Assembly: GCF_020400605.1 (NCBI RefSeq)
Contig: NZ_JAINRD010000018.1
Span: 124,001-188,000, forward strand
Direction: 5' to 3'
DNA from: Streptomyces aculeolatus
Lineage (GTDB): Bacteria > Actinomycetota > Actinomycetes > Streptomycetales > Streptomycetaceae
Length of the DNA: 64,000 bases
The position numbers and the translations under genes were made by a program. This document shows, one piece after another, positions 1 to 8,369 of this stretch (the stretch's first letter is position 1; each line of letters opens with the position of its first letter). The notes beneath the pieces are model-generated. The model saw only the letters and a list, made by a program, of their open reading frames with translations, searched no databases and was not told where the DNA came from.

Positions 1-96
1 GGCCAGGCGAAGGAGAGATTTGAGCAGACGATGGCGGCGTCGGACATGGAGACGACCTCAAAGGTACAGAGGGCGGAGCGGAGAGTCCCGCCCTGA
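1..96 (+). CDS. Possible C-terminal tail of a gene entering from the left edge
   Basis: Frame 1 is open from the first base to a TGA at 94-96 and encodes about 31 residues, polar and helix-like, beginning GQAKERFEQTMAASDMETTS. Codon usage is compatible with coding. The gene start is outside the window and no family is recognisable, so this is only a plausible 3' end. Confidence 0.25.
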   Translation, partial: GQAKERFEQTMAASDMETTSKVQRAERRVPP

Positions 97-634
97 GACA
101 GACAGGGAAGCGGGCGCGACGAAACGGACCACCTCGGCAGCGCTCCTGAGCGCCGGCCGGTGGCCGTCAGATCCGGGTCTCACCCCGAGATGTCGTCTTC
201 ACCCACCACGTCTGCGACTCCTCAATACACAGTCCACGTCCCTCACAGGCTAACAGCCGACGTACCCGTCACCGGGGCGGCCGTCCTTCGCGGCGGGGCC
301 GGCCACTCGTATGTTCTGGGGCATAGCGGTGATGCCGTACGAGCCCCGCCGACTATGGAGCCAGGCCGGTGGGCAGCCGCAGCCACGGAGCCGGGTCCTC
401 GCAAGATCGGTCCCGATCCCGTCCGTGCCAACCGGCGTCGCTGTCGCCCTCTCGCCACGGACCTCCGCCGGCCCTGGGAGAAGCCCACCGCCCCCGGCCG
501 GCTCACCCCCGCCCGGGTCCCGCCGGGGGTTCAGGAACATCCGCGCTCACCTCGCCTGCCCGGCCCGTGTCCCCAACCCCGCGGCGCCGGCCCCGGACGA
601 CCACTCGGCGCCAGGAACTGAAGCTTCCCCTTGA
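97..634. other. Region without a recognisable gene
   Basis: Several frames are open on both strands, as expected at this GC, but none has a ribosome binding site, a family motif or consistent third-position GC bias. Nothing is supported here. Confidence 0.5.
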
Positions 635-685
635 TCATGGACACCTGGAGACTGGGACGTGTGAGCCCAGAGGAAGCAGTGCCAG

Positions 686-1099
686 GTGGGAAGCAAGTAC
701 ACGAAGCGGTACTCGGAGGAGTTCAAGCGGGACGCCATCGCGCTTGTGGCCTCCCCGGGCCGGACGGTGACTGAGGTCGCCCCGGAACTCCACATCACCT
801 CGGAGAGCCTGCGGGGCTGGGTGAAGAAGGCCAGCGGTGTCGGGCAAGCCGCTGCGGGCGCGCCGGTGGCCGCCGGTAGCGGACCGGACGCGGTCGAGCG
901 GGAGGAACTCAAGCGGCTGCGCAAGCTCGCCACCGACCAGGCCAGGACGATCGAGATCCTGAAAAAAGGGAACCGGCCGGGCCGAGCGGGTCGGCGAGTC
1001 GAGGCGGCTGTCCGAGCGTCTGGGTTTCGAGCCGGTCGGCGGGTCCCCGACGCCGTCGACGGCGTGGCCGGGTGCGTTTGCTGGCGCCGACTCATCTGA
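686..1099 (+). pseudogene. IS3-family transposase OrfA remnant
   Basis: The first ~90 codons, from the GTG at 686, encode a typical IS3 OrfA. It opens KYTKRYSEEFKRDAIALV, continues with the HTH stretch that ends in SLRGWVKKA, and has a leucine-rich tail ELKRLRKLATDQARTIEILKK. Family members continue with a short tail and then an OrfB carrying the DDE domain. Here the frame turns into a low-complexity Arg/Gly stretch after EILKK, and no OrfB follows before the convergent deacetylase gene. The A-run AAAAAA near 962 is where OrfA-OrfB frameshifting is normally expected, so the break lies close to the old junction. I read it as a truncated IS relic that cannot move by itself. Confidence 0.75.
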
Positions 1100-2537
1100 C
1101 TACCTGACGCTGGAGCCCCTGTAGATCGTCACCCCCGGCGCAGCCCCCTGCACATCGGCCGACGCGCAGCGCGGTGACCACTGGCCAGGGGGTGTCGCGG
1201 TCGGGGCGGGACGCGGAGACGGCGATGCCGCCGGTGGCCACCGGGCCGGGGACCGTGGTGGTCAGGGTGACCGCGCCGTCGACCCGCAGGGCCGCCCGCC
1301 TGCCGCTGACCGTCAGTTCGATCCGGTGCACCTCCGCGCCGGGGAGCTCGCGCTCGGCCACCACCTGCCCGTCCCCGGCCAGCCGGGCCCGGCCGTAGGA
1401 GATCCGCACCTGCATCGGCGTCCCGCCGACCCGGGCGGTGAGGCCGAACGTCGCGCCCTCCGGCGCCAGGCCGGTGACGTCCGCCCGCACCGTGTAGTGG
1501 TCCCAGTCCGCGGTGGCGTGCGGGGTGTACTCCGCGTACTGGTAGTCGCCCTCGCGCGGTCGGCGCGCGCCGTTGAACGGGAAGTCACCGGGGTCCAGGG
1601 GGCGGCGGTCTACTGAGCGCCAGTCGTGGCGTGCGGCCAGCGGCTCGGCCTCGGGCGGCCGCGGTGTGCGCCGCGCGACCTCGCGGACCAGTGCGCCGGC
1701 CGTGGTGCCGGACAGCACCTCCAGGCGTTCGAACCGGCCCGCGGCGGCGGCCCGCCGGCTGGGCGGGAGCGGGGTGGCGCTGCGGTTGGTGAGGGCGGCG
1801 GTGAACAGCCGGCCGACGACCTCGTCGGCGAAGCCACGGGTCTCGGAGAAGGGGTAGGAGAACAGCACGGGGCGCGGCAGGCCGTGCTCGGCGAACGCGG
1901 CCAATGAACGTTCCAGGTCCCGCCGGGCCGCGCTCGGGGAGGTCGCCGCGGCACCGCGCCGGTGGTGCAGGTCGTGGCTGTGGCTCTGCAGGTCCCAGCG
2001 CCCGCTCTGCCGCATGCGGGAGACCTCCGTCCAGGTCAGGTAGTAGGGGCGGGGGTCGCCGACCCGGCCGGTGATGAGGAACGCCGAGCCGTGCATGCGG
2101 TGCCGGGCGAGGATGCGGTCGGCATGCACCCATAGGCCCTTGGTGCCGTCGTCGAAGGTGAGCAGGACGGAGCGTGGCGGCACCGGCCCGCCCGCCACGT
2201 AGGTGGCGAACTCGCGGGCGGTCAGCGTCCGGTAGCCCGCCGCGCGCAGTGCGCTCAGGTGGGCGTCGAAGCGTTTCGGGGCGACGGTGTAGCGGCTGCC
2301 AGAGCCGGGCTTGATGTCGTGGTAGGCGAGGACGACCGGCGCGGCGCGGTCCGGCAGGCCGACGCCCAGCTCCCGCCATGCGGCCATCTGCCCGGGTGCC
2401 GCCCCGGCGGTGGGCGCGGCGTGCTGCGCGGCGACCTGGCCGGTGCCCTCCTGCAGGTGCCAGGCGGCGGCGAACGGCGCGGCCAGCACGGCGGCGGTCA
2501 GCAGACCGAGGCCCGCCCGGGCCAGCCGGGCATTCAC
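1092..2537 (-). CDS. Secreted polysaccharide deacetylase (NodB domain) with C-terminal jelly-roll-like domain
   Basis: This 481-residue protein starts with GTG at 2537. That codon overlaps the stop of the 36-residue gene as GTGA, which is why I prefer it to the in-frame GTG seven codons upstream. An uncleaved signal or signal peptide (about residues 8-25) exports it. The NodB homology domain (about 65-310) has AYHD, the TFDDG motif near 127-131 and SHSHDLHH near 185-191, which supply the catalytic Asp and the metal-binding Asp/His. The last ~150 residues look beta-rich and resemble a laminin-G/concanavalin-like sugar-binding fold; this is inference. It is the last gene of the polysaccharide operon and probably removes N-acetyl groups from the polymer outside the membrane, as IcaB/PgaB-type enzymes do. 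The final residues overlap DNA next to the IS relic, so the very C-terminus may be rearranged. Confidence 0.85.
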   Translation of the reverse strand: MNARLARAGLGLLTAAVLAAPFAAAWHLQEGTGQVAAQHAAPTAGAAPGQMAAWRELGVGLPDRAAPVVLAYHDIKPGSGSRYTVAPKRFDAHLSALRAAGYRTLTAREFATYVAGGPVPPRSVLLTFDDGTKGLWVHADRILARHRMHGSAFLITGRVGDPRPYYLTWTEVSRMRQSGRWDLQSHSHDLHHRRGAAATSPSAARRDLERSLAAFAEHGLPRPVLFSYPFSETRGFADEVVGRLFTAALTNRSATPLPPSRRAAAAGRFERLEVLSGTTAGALVREVARRTPRPPEAEPLAARHDWRSVDRRPLDPGDFPFNGARRPREGDYQYAEYTPHATADWDHYTVRADVTGLAPEGATFGLTARVGGTPMQVRISYGRARLAGDGQVVAERELPGAEVHRIELTVSGRRAALRVDGAVTLTTTVPGPVATGGIAVSASRPDRDTPWPVVTALRVGRCAGGCAGGDDLQGLQRQVVR

Positions 2538-2644
2538 AGCCCGGGCCACTGCGGCCACCGGCCGCGGCCGAGGACCAGCAGGTAGAGCGCGGCCAGGACC
2601 AGGGCGGTGACGGTCGCGGCCAGGGCCCCGGGGAGCCGGTTCAT
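2534..2644 (-). CDS. 36-residue single-pass membrane peptide between synthase and deacetylase
   Basis: An ATG at 2644 overlaps the glycosyltransferase stop as ATGA, and its own TGA overlaps the deacetylase GTG as GTGA. It encodes 36 residues: MNRLPG, a hydrophobic helix (ALAATVTALVLAALYLLVLG) and a short basic/aromatic tail. Two nested 4-bp overlaps strongly suggest a translated, coupled gene. I do not recognise the family. By position it resembles the small membrane partners (IcaD, PgaD) that accompany processive GT2 polysaccharide synthases, but there is no sequence basis for homology. It could also act only as a translational bridge. Confidence 0.6.
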   Translation of the reverse strand: MNRLPGALAATVTALVLAALYLLVLGRGRWPQWPGL

Positions 2645-4044
2645 GTGGCGCTCCTCGACCAGACGCCGCGCCGGATGGTGAGCAGCGACCACGCCAGCAG
2701 CCAGGACAGCAGGGTCGCGGAGAGGAGGCTCATCAGCGGCCGGTAGCGCCAGCGGGTGCTGCCCGGGTGGTCGAGGCGGAACGCGGCACCCCACACCGCG
2801 CCCTTGAGCAGGATGCCCGCGAGATAGAGGAGGGTGAGCACCGCGGCGCCGGTCAGCGGCGCCCAGATCAGGTGGCGGACGGCCATGACGGGGGCGACCA
2901 GGACCCAGAGCACGTGCCCGTAGTAGAGGGCGGCGGCGCCGGGGCCGCAGCGCCAGATGAAGGTGCCGGTGAAGAAGATGTTGCGGATGAAGCTCTTCTT
3001 CCAGCGGACCTGCTGGCGCAGGAACGGGCGGAAGCGGGCGGGCACGGTGGTGTGCACGGCGGCGGAGCGGACGTAGCCGGTGCGCCAGGGCAGCTCGGGG
3101 TGGTCGGCGGCGGTGACGAACGGCGAGTCGGCGTGCCGTTCCTTGAGGCGGCGGCCCAGCCGGCGCTGGCCGAGGACGTAGCCGGTGAGCTGGCGGTCGG
3201 TGGCGAAGCGGAAGTCGCGGCCGAGGAAGCGGTCGTCGGCCCAGGCGGGCAGGTAGTTGTAGACCGCGTCGCGGCGGAAGACGGCCAGCGGGCCGGAGAT
3301 GCAGGTGACGGCGCCGAAGACGGCCTCGGCGGCCTTGGCGATGCGGAACTGGCCCTCGTACCAGACGTCCTGGATGCGGGTGAGGAGGGTGTCGTCGGCG
3401 TTGAGGGCGCGGGCGTGCCCGCCGACGGCGCCGAGTTCGGGGTGCGCGACCAGGGCAGCGACGCAGCGGGAGAGTGCGTCGGGGGCGAGTACGCAGTCGG
3501 AGTCGGTGAAGGCGAGCACGTCGCCGTCGGCCAGGGCCGCGGCGCGGACCAGGGCGCGTTTCTTGCCGACGTTCGCATCCAGGCAGACAACGCGGACGGG
3601 AAGTTCGGCGGCGAGGGCGCGCAGGATGGCCGGGGTGCGGTCGGTGGAGGCGTCGTCGACCACGATGACCTGGGTGTCGGGGTGGTCGCCGGCGATCATG
3701 GAGCGTACGCACGCCTCGATGCGGTCCTCCTCGTCCTTGACGGCGAGGAGGAAGCTCACCCGGGGGCGGGCCGGCAGAGCGGGGAAGTCGGCGGCGTTCC
3801 GGGGGCGGTGGCGGAGGGGTCCCTCCGCGGGATCGTCGTAGTGGGCGTAGGCGATGAACAGCATGGCGGTGGTGCCCGCCAGCACGAGGAAGCCGTAGCC
3901 GAGCAGCAGGGGCGCGCGGCTGAGTCCGGGCGCCCGGGTGGCGAGGAGTACCAGCAGCGGGGTGAGAGCGAGCAGGGTGACCAGGCGGCGCAGCGCATGG
4001 CGGACGCTGGGGTCGGCGGTCGCCGGCCGGGTGGTGGCCTTCAT
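2641..4044 (-). CDS. Processive family 2 glycosyltransferase, hyaluronan/chitin-synthase-like
   Basis: The 467-residue membrane protein starts at ATG 4044, overlapping the upstream stop as ATGA. Two N-terminal membrane helices (about 20-36 and 45-66) precede a cytosolic GT-A domain. That domain has SFLLAVKDEE near 97-106, VVDDAST near 128-134, DSD near 181-183, SGPLAVFRRD near 250-259, TDRQLT near 282-287 and the processive signature QQVRWKKSF near 344-352 (QxxRW). About four further helices follow. The SGPL, DRxLT and QxxRWxKS set is characteristic of the class I hyaluronan, chitin and NodC synthase group. Expected role: polymerise a UDP-sugar at the membrane and extrude the chain. The neighbouring nucleotide-sugar dehydrogenase suggests a uronic-acid-containing polymer; product identity cannot be read from sequence. 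An upstream in-frame extension to 5637 lies over the dehydrogenase gene and is rejected. Confidence 0.85.
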   Translation of the reverse strand: MKATTRPATADPSVRHALRRLVTLLALTPLLVLLATRAPGLSRAPLLLGYGFLVLAGTTAMLFIAYAHYDDPAEGPLRHRPRNAADFPALPARPRVSFLLAVKDEEDRIEACVRSMIAGDHPDTQVIVVDDASTDRTPAILRALAAELPVRVVCLDANVGKKRALVRAAALADGDVLAFTDSDCVLAPDALSRCVAALVAHPELGAVGGHARALNADDTLLTRIQDVWYEGQFRIAKAAEAVFGAVTCISGPLAVFRRDAVYNYLPAWADDRFLGRDFRFATDRQLTGYVLGQRRLGRRLKERHADSPFVTAADHPELPWRTGYVRSAAVHTTVPARFRPFLRQQVRWKKSFIRNIFFTGTFIWRCGPGAAALYYGHVLWVLVAPVMAVRHLIWAPLTGAAVLTLLYLAGILLKGAVWGAAFRLDHPGSTRWRYRPLMSLLSATLLSWLLAWSLLTIRRGVWSRSAT

Positions 4045-5321
4045 ACGAGGTACCTGTGCTTGAGGCTGTCGAACCGGTAGGTGGCGTCGAGGACGGGACC
4101 CGGCTGGGCATGGAGCCAGCCGGTGTCCTGTCCGGGGTGCAGGGTGTGCACAAGGACCAGGTCCCATCGGGCGCCGCCCGGGTCCGGGTGGCTGTGCAGC
4201 AGCCGGGTGCCCAGGCGGAGTTCGGGGACCAGCGGATCGGTGTACGCGACGTCGGCGCCGGCCTCGGCGAGGTCGGCCATGATCGCGAGCGCGGGCGACT
4301 CGCGGCAGTCCGCGACGCCCGGCTTGTACGCCACGCCGGCCAGCAGCACGCGCGCGCCGCGGGGCACGCCGCCGCCAGGCGCTGCGCTGCGCTCGGCGAG
4401 CAGGTCCAGGGCCCGGCAGGCGACGGTGTGCGGCCGGGCGGCGAGCGCGGCCATCGCGGTCTCGGTCACCGGCGCCGCCACCCGCCCGCCGCGCAGCTGC
4501 CACAGCAGGTAGTGCGGGTCGCAGGGAATACAGTGGCCGCCGGCCCCCGGGCCGGGCTGGAAGGGCAGGAAGCCGTAGGGCTTGGTGGCGGCGGCGTCCA
4601 CGATCTCCGCGGCGTCCAGGCTGAGGTGCCCGGCGATGTCGGCGAACTCGTTGGCCAGGGCGATGTTGACGGCCCGGAAGGTGTTCTCCAGGAGCTTGGT
4701 CAGCTCGGCGGCCTCGGGCGAGCCGACCACGTGGACCCCGGCGGCGACCGGTTCGAGGAACGCGGCGGCGCGGCGGGCGCACTCGGGGCTCGCGCCGCCG
4801 ACAACGCGCCGGACGGTGCGCTGAGGGCGGCCGACATTGCCCGGATCGATGCGCTCGGGGGCGCAGGCGACGAAGACGTCGTGCGCGGGGCTGAGCCCGC
4901 GGGCTTCGAGAGGGCGCAGGAGCAGCTCGCGGGTGGTGCCGACCCAACTGGTGGAGGCCAGGACGAGGGTCTGGCCGGGGTGGGCGTGGGCGACGGCCGC
5001 GGCGCAGGCGGCCTTCAGCGCCCGCAGATCGGGCAGCCGGTGGGCGTCGACGGGCGTGGGGACGCAGATGACAACGGCGTCCGCACCGGCCAGCCGGGCG
5101 GGGTCGGTAGTGAGGTCGAACGACGGGCCGCCGGCGTGCGCGGTGAGCCGGTCCCGGTCCTCGGGCAGCAGATCTACCCGGCCGCGCCTGATGTCGGCGA
5201 GCCGGCCCGGGTCGCTGTCGAGGCCGATAACCGGCGCTCCGACGGCGAGCAGCGCGAGCGCGGTGGGCAGGCCGACGTAGCCGAGCCCGACGACCGCCAC
5301 CGTTCCGGAAGACCATCGCAT
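4041..5321 (-). CDS. UDP-sugar 6-dehydrogenase (UDP-Glc/UDP-GlcNAc dehydrogenase family)
   Basis: The 426-residue protein oxidises the C6 hydroxyl of a UDP-hexose or UDP-N-acetylhexosamine to the uronic acid using two NAD+. Visible motifs: Rossmann GLGYVGLP near 12-19, VICVPTP, APERIDPGN, a helical ELTKLLENTFRAVNIALANE segment, and the catalytic Cys in GAGGHCIP. A C-terminal UDP-binding domain (GVAYKPGVADCRESPA) follows. The APERIDPGN variant leans toward the WbpA/UDP-GlcNAc dehydrogenase branch rather than HasB/Ugd, but substrate is uncertain. It is first in a four-gene operon and would supply the uronic donor for the following glycosyltransferase. Start ATG 5321; an internal GTG ten codons later is possible because no strong Shine-Dalgarno site is visible. 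Confidence 0.85.
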   Translation of the reverse strand: MRWSSGTVAVVGLGYVGLPTALALLAVGAPVIGLDSDPGRLADIRRGRVDLLPEDRDRLTAHAGGPSFDLTTDPARLAGADAVVICVPTPVDAHRLPDLRALKAACAAAVAHAHPGQTLVLASTSWVGTTRELLLRPLEARGLSPAHDVFVACAPERIDPGNVGRPQRTVRRVVGGASPECARRAAAFLEPVAAGVHVVGSPEAAELTKLLENTFRAVNIALANEFADIAGHLSLDAAEIVDAAATKPYGFLPFQPGPGAGGHCIPCDPHYLLWQLRGGRVAAPVTETAMAALAARPHTVACRALDLLAERSAAPGGGVPRGARVLLAGVAYKPGVADCRESPALAIMADLAEAGADVAYTDPLVPELRLGTRLLHSHPDPGGARWDLVLVHTLHPGQDTGWLHAQPGPVLDATYRFDSLKHRYLV

Positions 5322-6070
5322 GGTGAGCCCACCCGCCGGCGAAGAGGAATTGTCCGAGTGTGTCCTTTGCGTAGAACATACCGGCAGAGATTCCTAGATA
5401 GGGGTATTTGTCGCTTCGATCCCGGCGTCCTGGGCGTCGAGGGCCAGCACGCCCAGCGGGGTACCGTCCGGGCGGGGCGACGATCAGCCGCGCGGCGGCC
5501 GGGGCCCGCTCGACACCCTGGGAGACCTCGCTGAGCGCGTGCAAGCTGCACGCCAGCGCGGTATCCAGGCCGCCATCCTCCGTGAGGTTGGCGGAGTCAT
5601 CGACGCTGGTCCAGCGTCCGATCTGGTCGGTGGGCATGACGGGGCTCTTGCGGTTCCATTCCTGGGCACTCGGTAAGGCGGGGAAGCGAGAAGGCCCGGG
5701 CGGTCAAGGACCTCACCCGCGATGACGAGGTCGCGGCGCCGGCCGCGGCCAGTCTGCTGAGCCGTCCGCAGACCGCTTCCGTCCTGCCGGCTGCCGAGCG
5801 GGTCCGCGCGGTCCAGCACCTGACCTGCAACGAGGAGGTACACCGTCGAGTTCCTGCGCTGGTCGTATGCGTGGACCGCGTATGTCAGCCCGATCGCGCG
5901 AAGACGCGCTGGAGGTAGCGCAACTTCGAACTGCGCAACCAGTGCAGTAAGCAACTCTGACCGAGCTCCGAATGCCGCGGTTACAGAAACAGGCTGCCGG
6001 ATCCCCGGTGTTGGGGCGGTCGGGGAGTGCTGCTTCTTGTGGTCGCGTACGCAGCCAGGACAACCCTGTA
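5322..6070. other. Operon leader region and unrecognised sequence upstream of the IS
   Basis: About 750 bp without a convincing gene. A relatively AT-rich patch at 5345-5415 probably holds the minus-strand promoter of the polysaccharide operon, though no unambiguous -35/-10 pair stands out. Minus-strand sequence from about 5637 to 5450 is open and protein-like but has no recognisable domain and runs into the dehydrogenase in another frame, so it may be a broken gene. Confidence 0.45.
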
Positions 6071-6072
6071 GG

Positions 6073-6097
6073 GGGACTGCTGCACGGGTTGGTGACA
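6073..6097. repeat. IS3 terminal inverted repeat, orfB side
   Basis: Begins GGGACTGCTGCA and ends GGTGACA. It matches the reverse complement of 7326-7350 at 21 of 25 positions, with the outer 12 and inner 7 bases identical. Confidence 0.85.
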
Positions 6098-6102
6098 GGG
6101 GT

Positions 6103-6993
6103 TTATGCAGCGAGCGCTGCGGGTGGGGTCATGATGGTCTCGTACTCGACAGGGGTCAATCGGCCCAGGCGTCGCTGGCGACGGCGCCGGTGGTAGGTGC
6201 GTTCGATCCAGGTCACGATCGCGATCCGCAACTCCTGCCGGGTGGCCCAGCTGCGGCGGTCGAGGACGTTCTTCTGAAGCAGCGCGAAGAAGCTCTCCAT
6301 CGCGGCGTTGTCGCCGGCCGCCCCGACCCGCCCCATGGAGCCGACCAGGCCGTGCCGGGTGAGCACGGCGGCGACCTTGCGTGACCGAAACTGCGATCCG
6401 CGATCGGAATGCACGATGCACCCGGTCACCTGGCCGCGGCGGGCCGCCGCGGACTGAAGCGCGGCCACCGCGAGCCGGGACTTCATCCGGCCGTCGATGG
6501 AGTAGCCCACGATGCGGCCGGAGTAGACGTCCTTGACCGCGCACAGATACAGCTTGCCCTCACCGGTCGGGTGCTCGGTGATGTCCGTGAGCCACAGCCG
6601 GTTGGGCGCGTCGGCGGTGAAGTCACGCCGCACCCGGTCATCGTGCACCGGCGGCCCGGCCTTGGCGTTCTTGCCGCGGCCCCTTCGCTTGCCGAAGGCG
6701 CTCCACCATCGGTTGTCCCGGCAGATCCGCCAGGCGGTCCGCTCGGCCATCACATGACCCGCGGCCCGCGCTTCGTCGAGGAGGAAGCGGTGGCCGAACT
6801 CGGGGTCATCGCGATGCGCGTCGAACAGGGCGTTGGCCCGATAGGCGGCGGTCCGTTCGGCGTCGGTGACCGGCCGGGCCAGCCACCGGTAGTAGGGCTG
6901 ACGGGCCAGCTTCAGCACCCGGCACGTCACCGCCACAGGCACCCGCACCCGGGCATCGGCGGCGGCCAGCTCGCGGACGAGCGGGTACATCAT
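6103..6993 (-). CDS. IS3-family transposase OrfB (DDE integrase domain)
   Basis: 296 residues. An N-terminal HTH_21-like segment (VAVTCRVLKLARQPYYRW) is followed by an rve integrase core. The DDE acids are in WLTDITEHPT, HSDRGSQFRS and NAAMESFFALLQKNVL, with the usual basic tail RTYHRRRRQRRLG and TPVEYE ending. The start ATG 6993 overlaps the OrfA stop, next to an AAAA run (GCAAAATGATG). A -1 slip there would join the frames directly, the usual way the IS3 fusion transposase is made. All catalytic positions are intact, so the element may be active. Confidence 0.9.
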   Translation of the reverse strand: MMYPLVRELAAADARVRVPVAVTCRVLKLARQPYYRWLARPVTDAERTAAYRANALFDAHRDDPEFGHRFLLDEARAAGHVMAERTAWRICRDNRWWSAFGKRRGRGKNAKAGPPVHDDRVRRDFTADAPNRLWLTDITEHPTGEGKLYLCAVKDVYSGRIVGYSIDGRMKSRLAVAALQSAAARRGQVTGCIVHSDRGSQFRSRKVAAVLTRHGLVGSMGRVGAAGDNAAMESFFALLQKNVLDRRSWATRQELRIAIVTWIERTYHRRRRQRRLGRLTPVEYETIMTPPAALAA

Positions 6994-7283
6994 TTTGCCG
7001 GCAGACTCGCCTGCGACAGATACGCCGCGGCCCTCCTGAGCACCTCGTTCTCCTGCTCCAGCAGCCGGATCCGCTTGCGGGCCTCGCGCAGCTCCGCCGA
7101 CTCCTTCGATGTCGTCCCGGGCCTGGTGCCCTCATCGGTGTCTGCGCGGCGCAGCCACTTCGCGAGCGTGATCGGGTGGACCCCGAAGTCGGTGGCGATC
7201 TGTTCCAGCGTGACGCCGGGCTCGCGGTTGCGGGCGACCCGTACGACGTCCTCGCGGAACTCCTTCGGATACGGCTTGGGCAC
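6990..7283 (-). CDS. IS3-family transposase OrfA (HTH protein)
   Basis: 97 residues, usual length for OrfA. The N-terminus PKPYPKEFREDVVRVARN plus TLEQIATDFGVHPITLAKWLRRAD forms the helix-turn-helix that binds the terminal repeats. The C-terminal ELREARKRIRLLEQENEVLRRAAAYLS is a leucine zipper. It ends PAK-stop where A-rich DNA allows frameshifting into orfB. The start lies about 67 bp inside the inner edge of the right-hand inverted repeat side. Confidence 0.9.
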   Translation of the reverse strand: MPKPYPKEFREDVVRVARNREPGVTLEQIATDFGVHPITLAKWLRRADTDEGTRPGTTSKESAELREARKRIRLLEQENEVLRRAAAYLSQASLPAK

Positions 7284-7325
7284 TGCGACATCCTTCCAGG
7301 CCGCCTCTCAGCAAGCCAGGTCAGG

Positions 7326-7350
7326 TGTCACCCGACCCTGCAGCAGTCCC
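7326..7350. repeat. IS3 terminal inverted repeat, orfA side
   Basis: Reads TGTCACCCGACC then CTGCAGCAGTCCC, the imperfect inverse of 6073-6097. The outermost 12 bases match perfectly. Confidence 0.85.
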
Positions 7351-7533
7351 AGGCGATGACGAGGACGTCGATGAGGTCGCCGCCGCTGCCGCGCCCTCGC
7401 CGTCTACGGCGAAGCCGTCGCCACCCGTTTCAGTGATCCCTGAAGGGTGTCCACACGCGCCGGCCCGTAGCGCGGCCAGAGTGTGTCCCGCCACCGCACG
7501 ACGCGAACGCAGCGCACCACGAAAGGAGCCCGT

Positions 7534-8358
7534 ATGTCGGCACCATCCGCGATCGATCACCATGCGAGGACCGGATACAGCCTCCCGTTGGCCTACTGGC
7601 TGGCCCAGGCATCCGATCTTGCGTACAAGGACGAGGCCACCATCGATTCCCGGGCCCGCGCCTGGGGTTTCGACGAGGTGCGCCACCATCAGACGCGGTT
7701 CACTCCCCCGTTCCCGCTCGAAGACAGCCAGGCGTACACCGCGGCCAGCGACCACATGATCATCACAGCCTTCCGCGGCACGGAGCCGGCGCAGATCCGG
7801 GACTGGCTGTCCGACGCGAGCACTCCCCCCTGGCCGGGCCCGGCCACCACGGGCTACGTGCACCACGGCTTCGCCGAGGCACTCCAGTCGATCTTCCCCG
7901 GGGTCAAGGACACCCTTGCGGAGTTGCGCACCGAGAACCAGACGGTGTGGTTCACCGGCCACAGTCTCGGCGGTGCACTCGCCATGCTCGCCGGTGCGCG
8001 GATGTACCTGGAGGACCCGCGGCTCCAGGCGGACGGCGTCTACACCTACGGGCAGCCCCGTACCTGCGACCGCATCCTGGCAGCCGCCTGCAACAAGGGC
8101 TTCACGAACCGCATGTACCGCTTCGTCAACAACAACGACATCGTTCCCCAACTGCCTCCCGAGCCCGTGTTCACGCACGTCGAGGCGCTCAGGTACATCG
8201 ACGCGGGCGGCAAACTGCACGACTCCATGGGCCTGCTCGGCAGTCTGGCGGACCGGGCCAAAGGACTGACCGCGGACGCCTTCGCCCCCGCTGCGGACGG
8301 CGTCCGGGACCACTCGATCAAGCGCTACATCGCCGCCATCGAGCAGAACCTCCCCTGA
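7534..8358 (+). CDS. Class 3 lipase family alpha/beta hydrolase
   Basis: 274 residues from ATG 7534, preceded by GAAAGGAG at a good distance; an earlier in-frame GTG gives a basic extension that I rejected. The Lipase_3 nucleophile elbow GHSLGGAL places the catalytic Ser near residue 144. The rest of the fold includes FRGTEPAQIRDWLSD, VHHGFAEAL and YTYGQPRTCD. NNNDIVPQLPP near 195-205 probably supplies the catalytic Asp, and a His near HSIKRYIA closes the triad. No signal peptide is visible, so it is cytosolic or exported non-classically. The substrate is probably an acylglycerol or other ester. It stands alone between the IS and decayed sequence. Confidence 0.85.
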   Translation: MSAPSAIDHHARTGYSLPLAYWLAQASDLAYKDEATIDSRARAWGFDEVRHHQTRFTPPFPLEDSQAYTAASDHMIITAFRGTEPAQIRDWLSDASTPPWPGPATTGYVHHGFAEALQSIFPGVKDTLAELRTENQTVWFTGHSLGGALAMLAGARMYLEDPRLQADGVYTYGQPRTCDRILAAACNKGFTNRMYRFVNNNDIVPQLPPEPVFTHVEALRYIDAGGKLHDSMGLLGSLADRAKGLTADAFAPAADGVRDHSIKRYIAAIEQNLP

Positions 8359-8369
8359 CGGTTCGGCCC

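Larger units (their letters stand above)
6071..7352 (-). mobile_element. IS3-family insertion sequence, apparently complete
   Basis: An element of about 1.28 kb carrying overlapping orfA and orfB on the minus strand, bounded by 25-bp imperfect terminal inverted repeats (6073-6097 and 7326-7350, 21 of 25 matching). Both reading frames are intact, including all three catalytic acidic residues. I could not see a convincing flanking target duplication, so exact ends are uncertain by a few bases. Confidence 0.85.

Noticed and set aside
2641-5637. 998-codon frame extending the glycosyltransferase upstream
   Set aside because: The extension lies over the dehydrogenase gene in another frame with Arg/Pro/Gly-rich residues; the ATG at 4044 with its 4-bp overlap is the sensible start.
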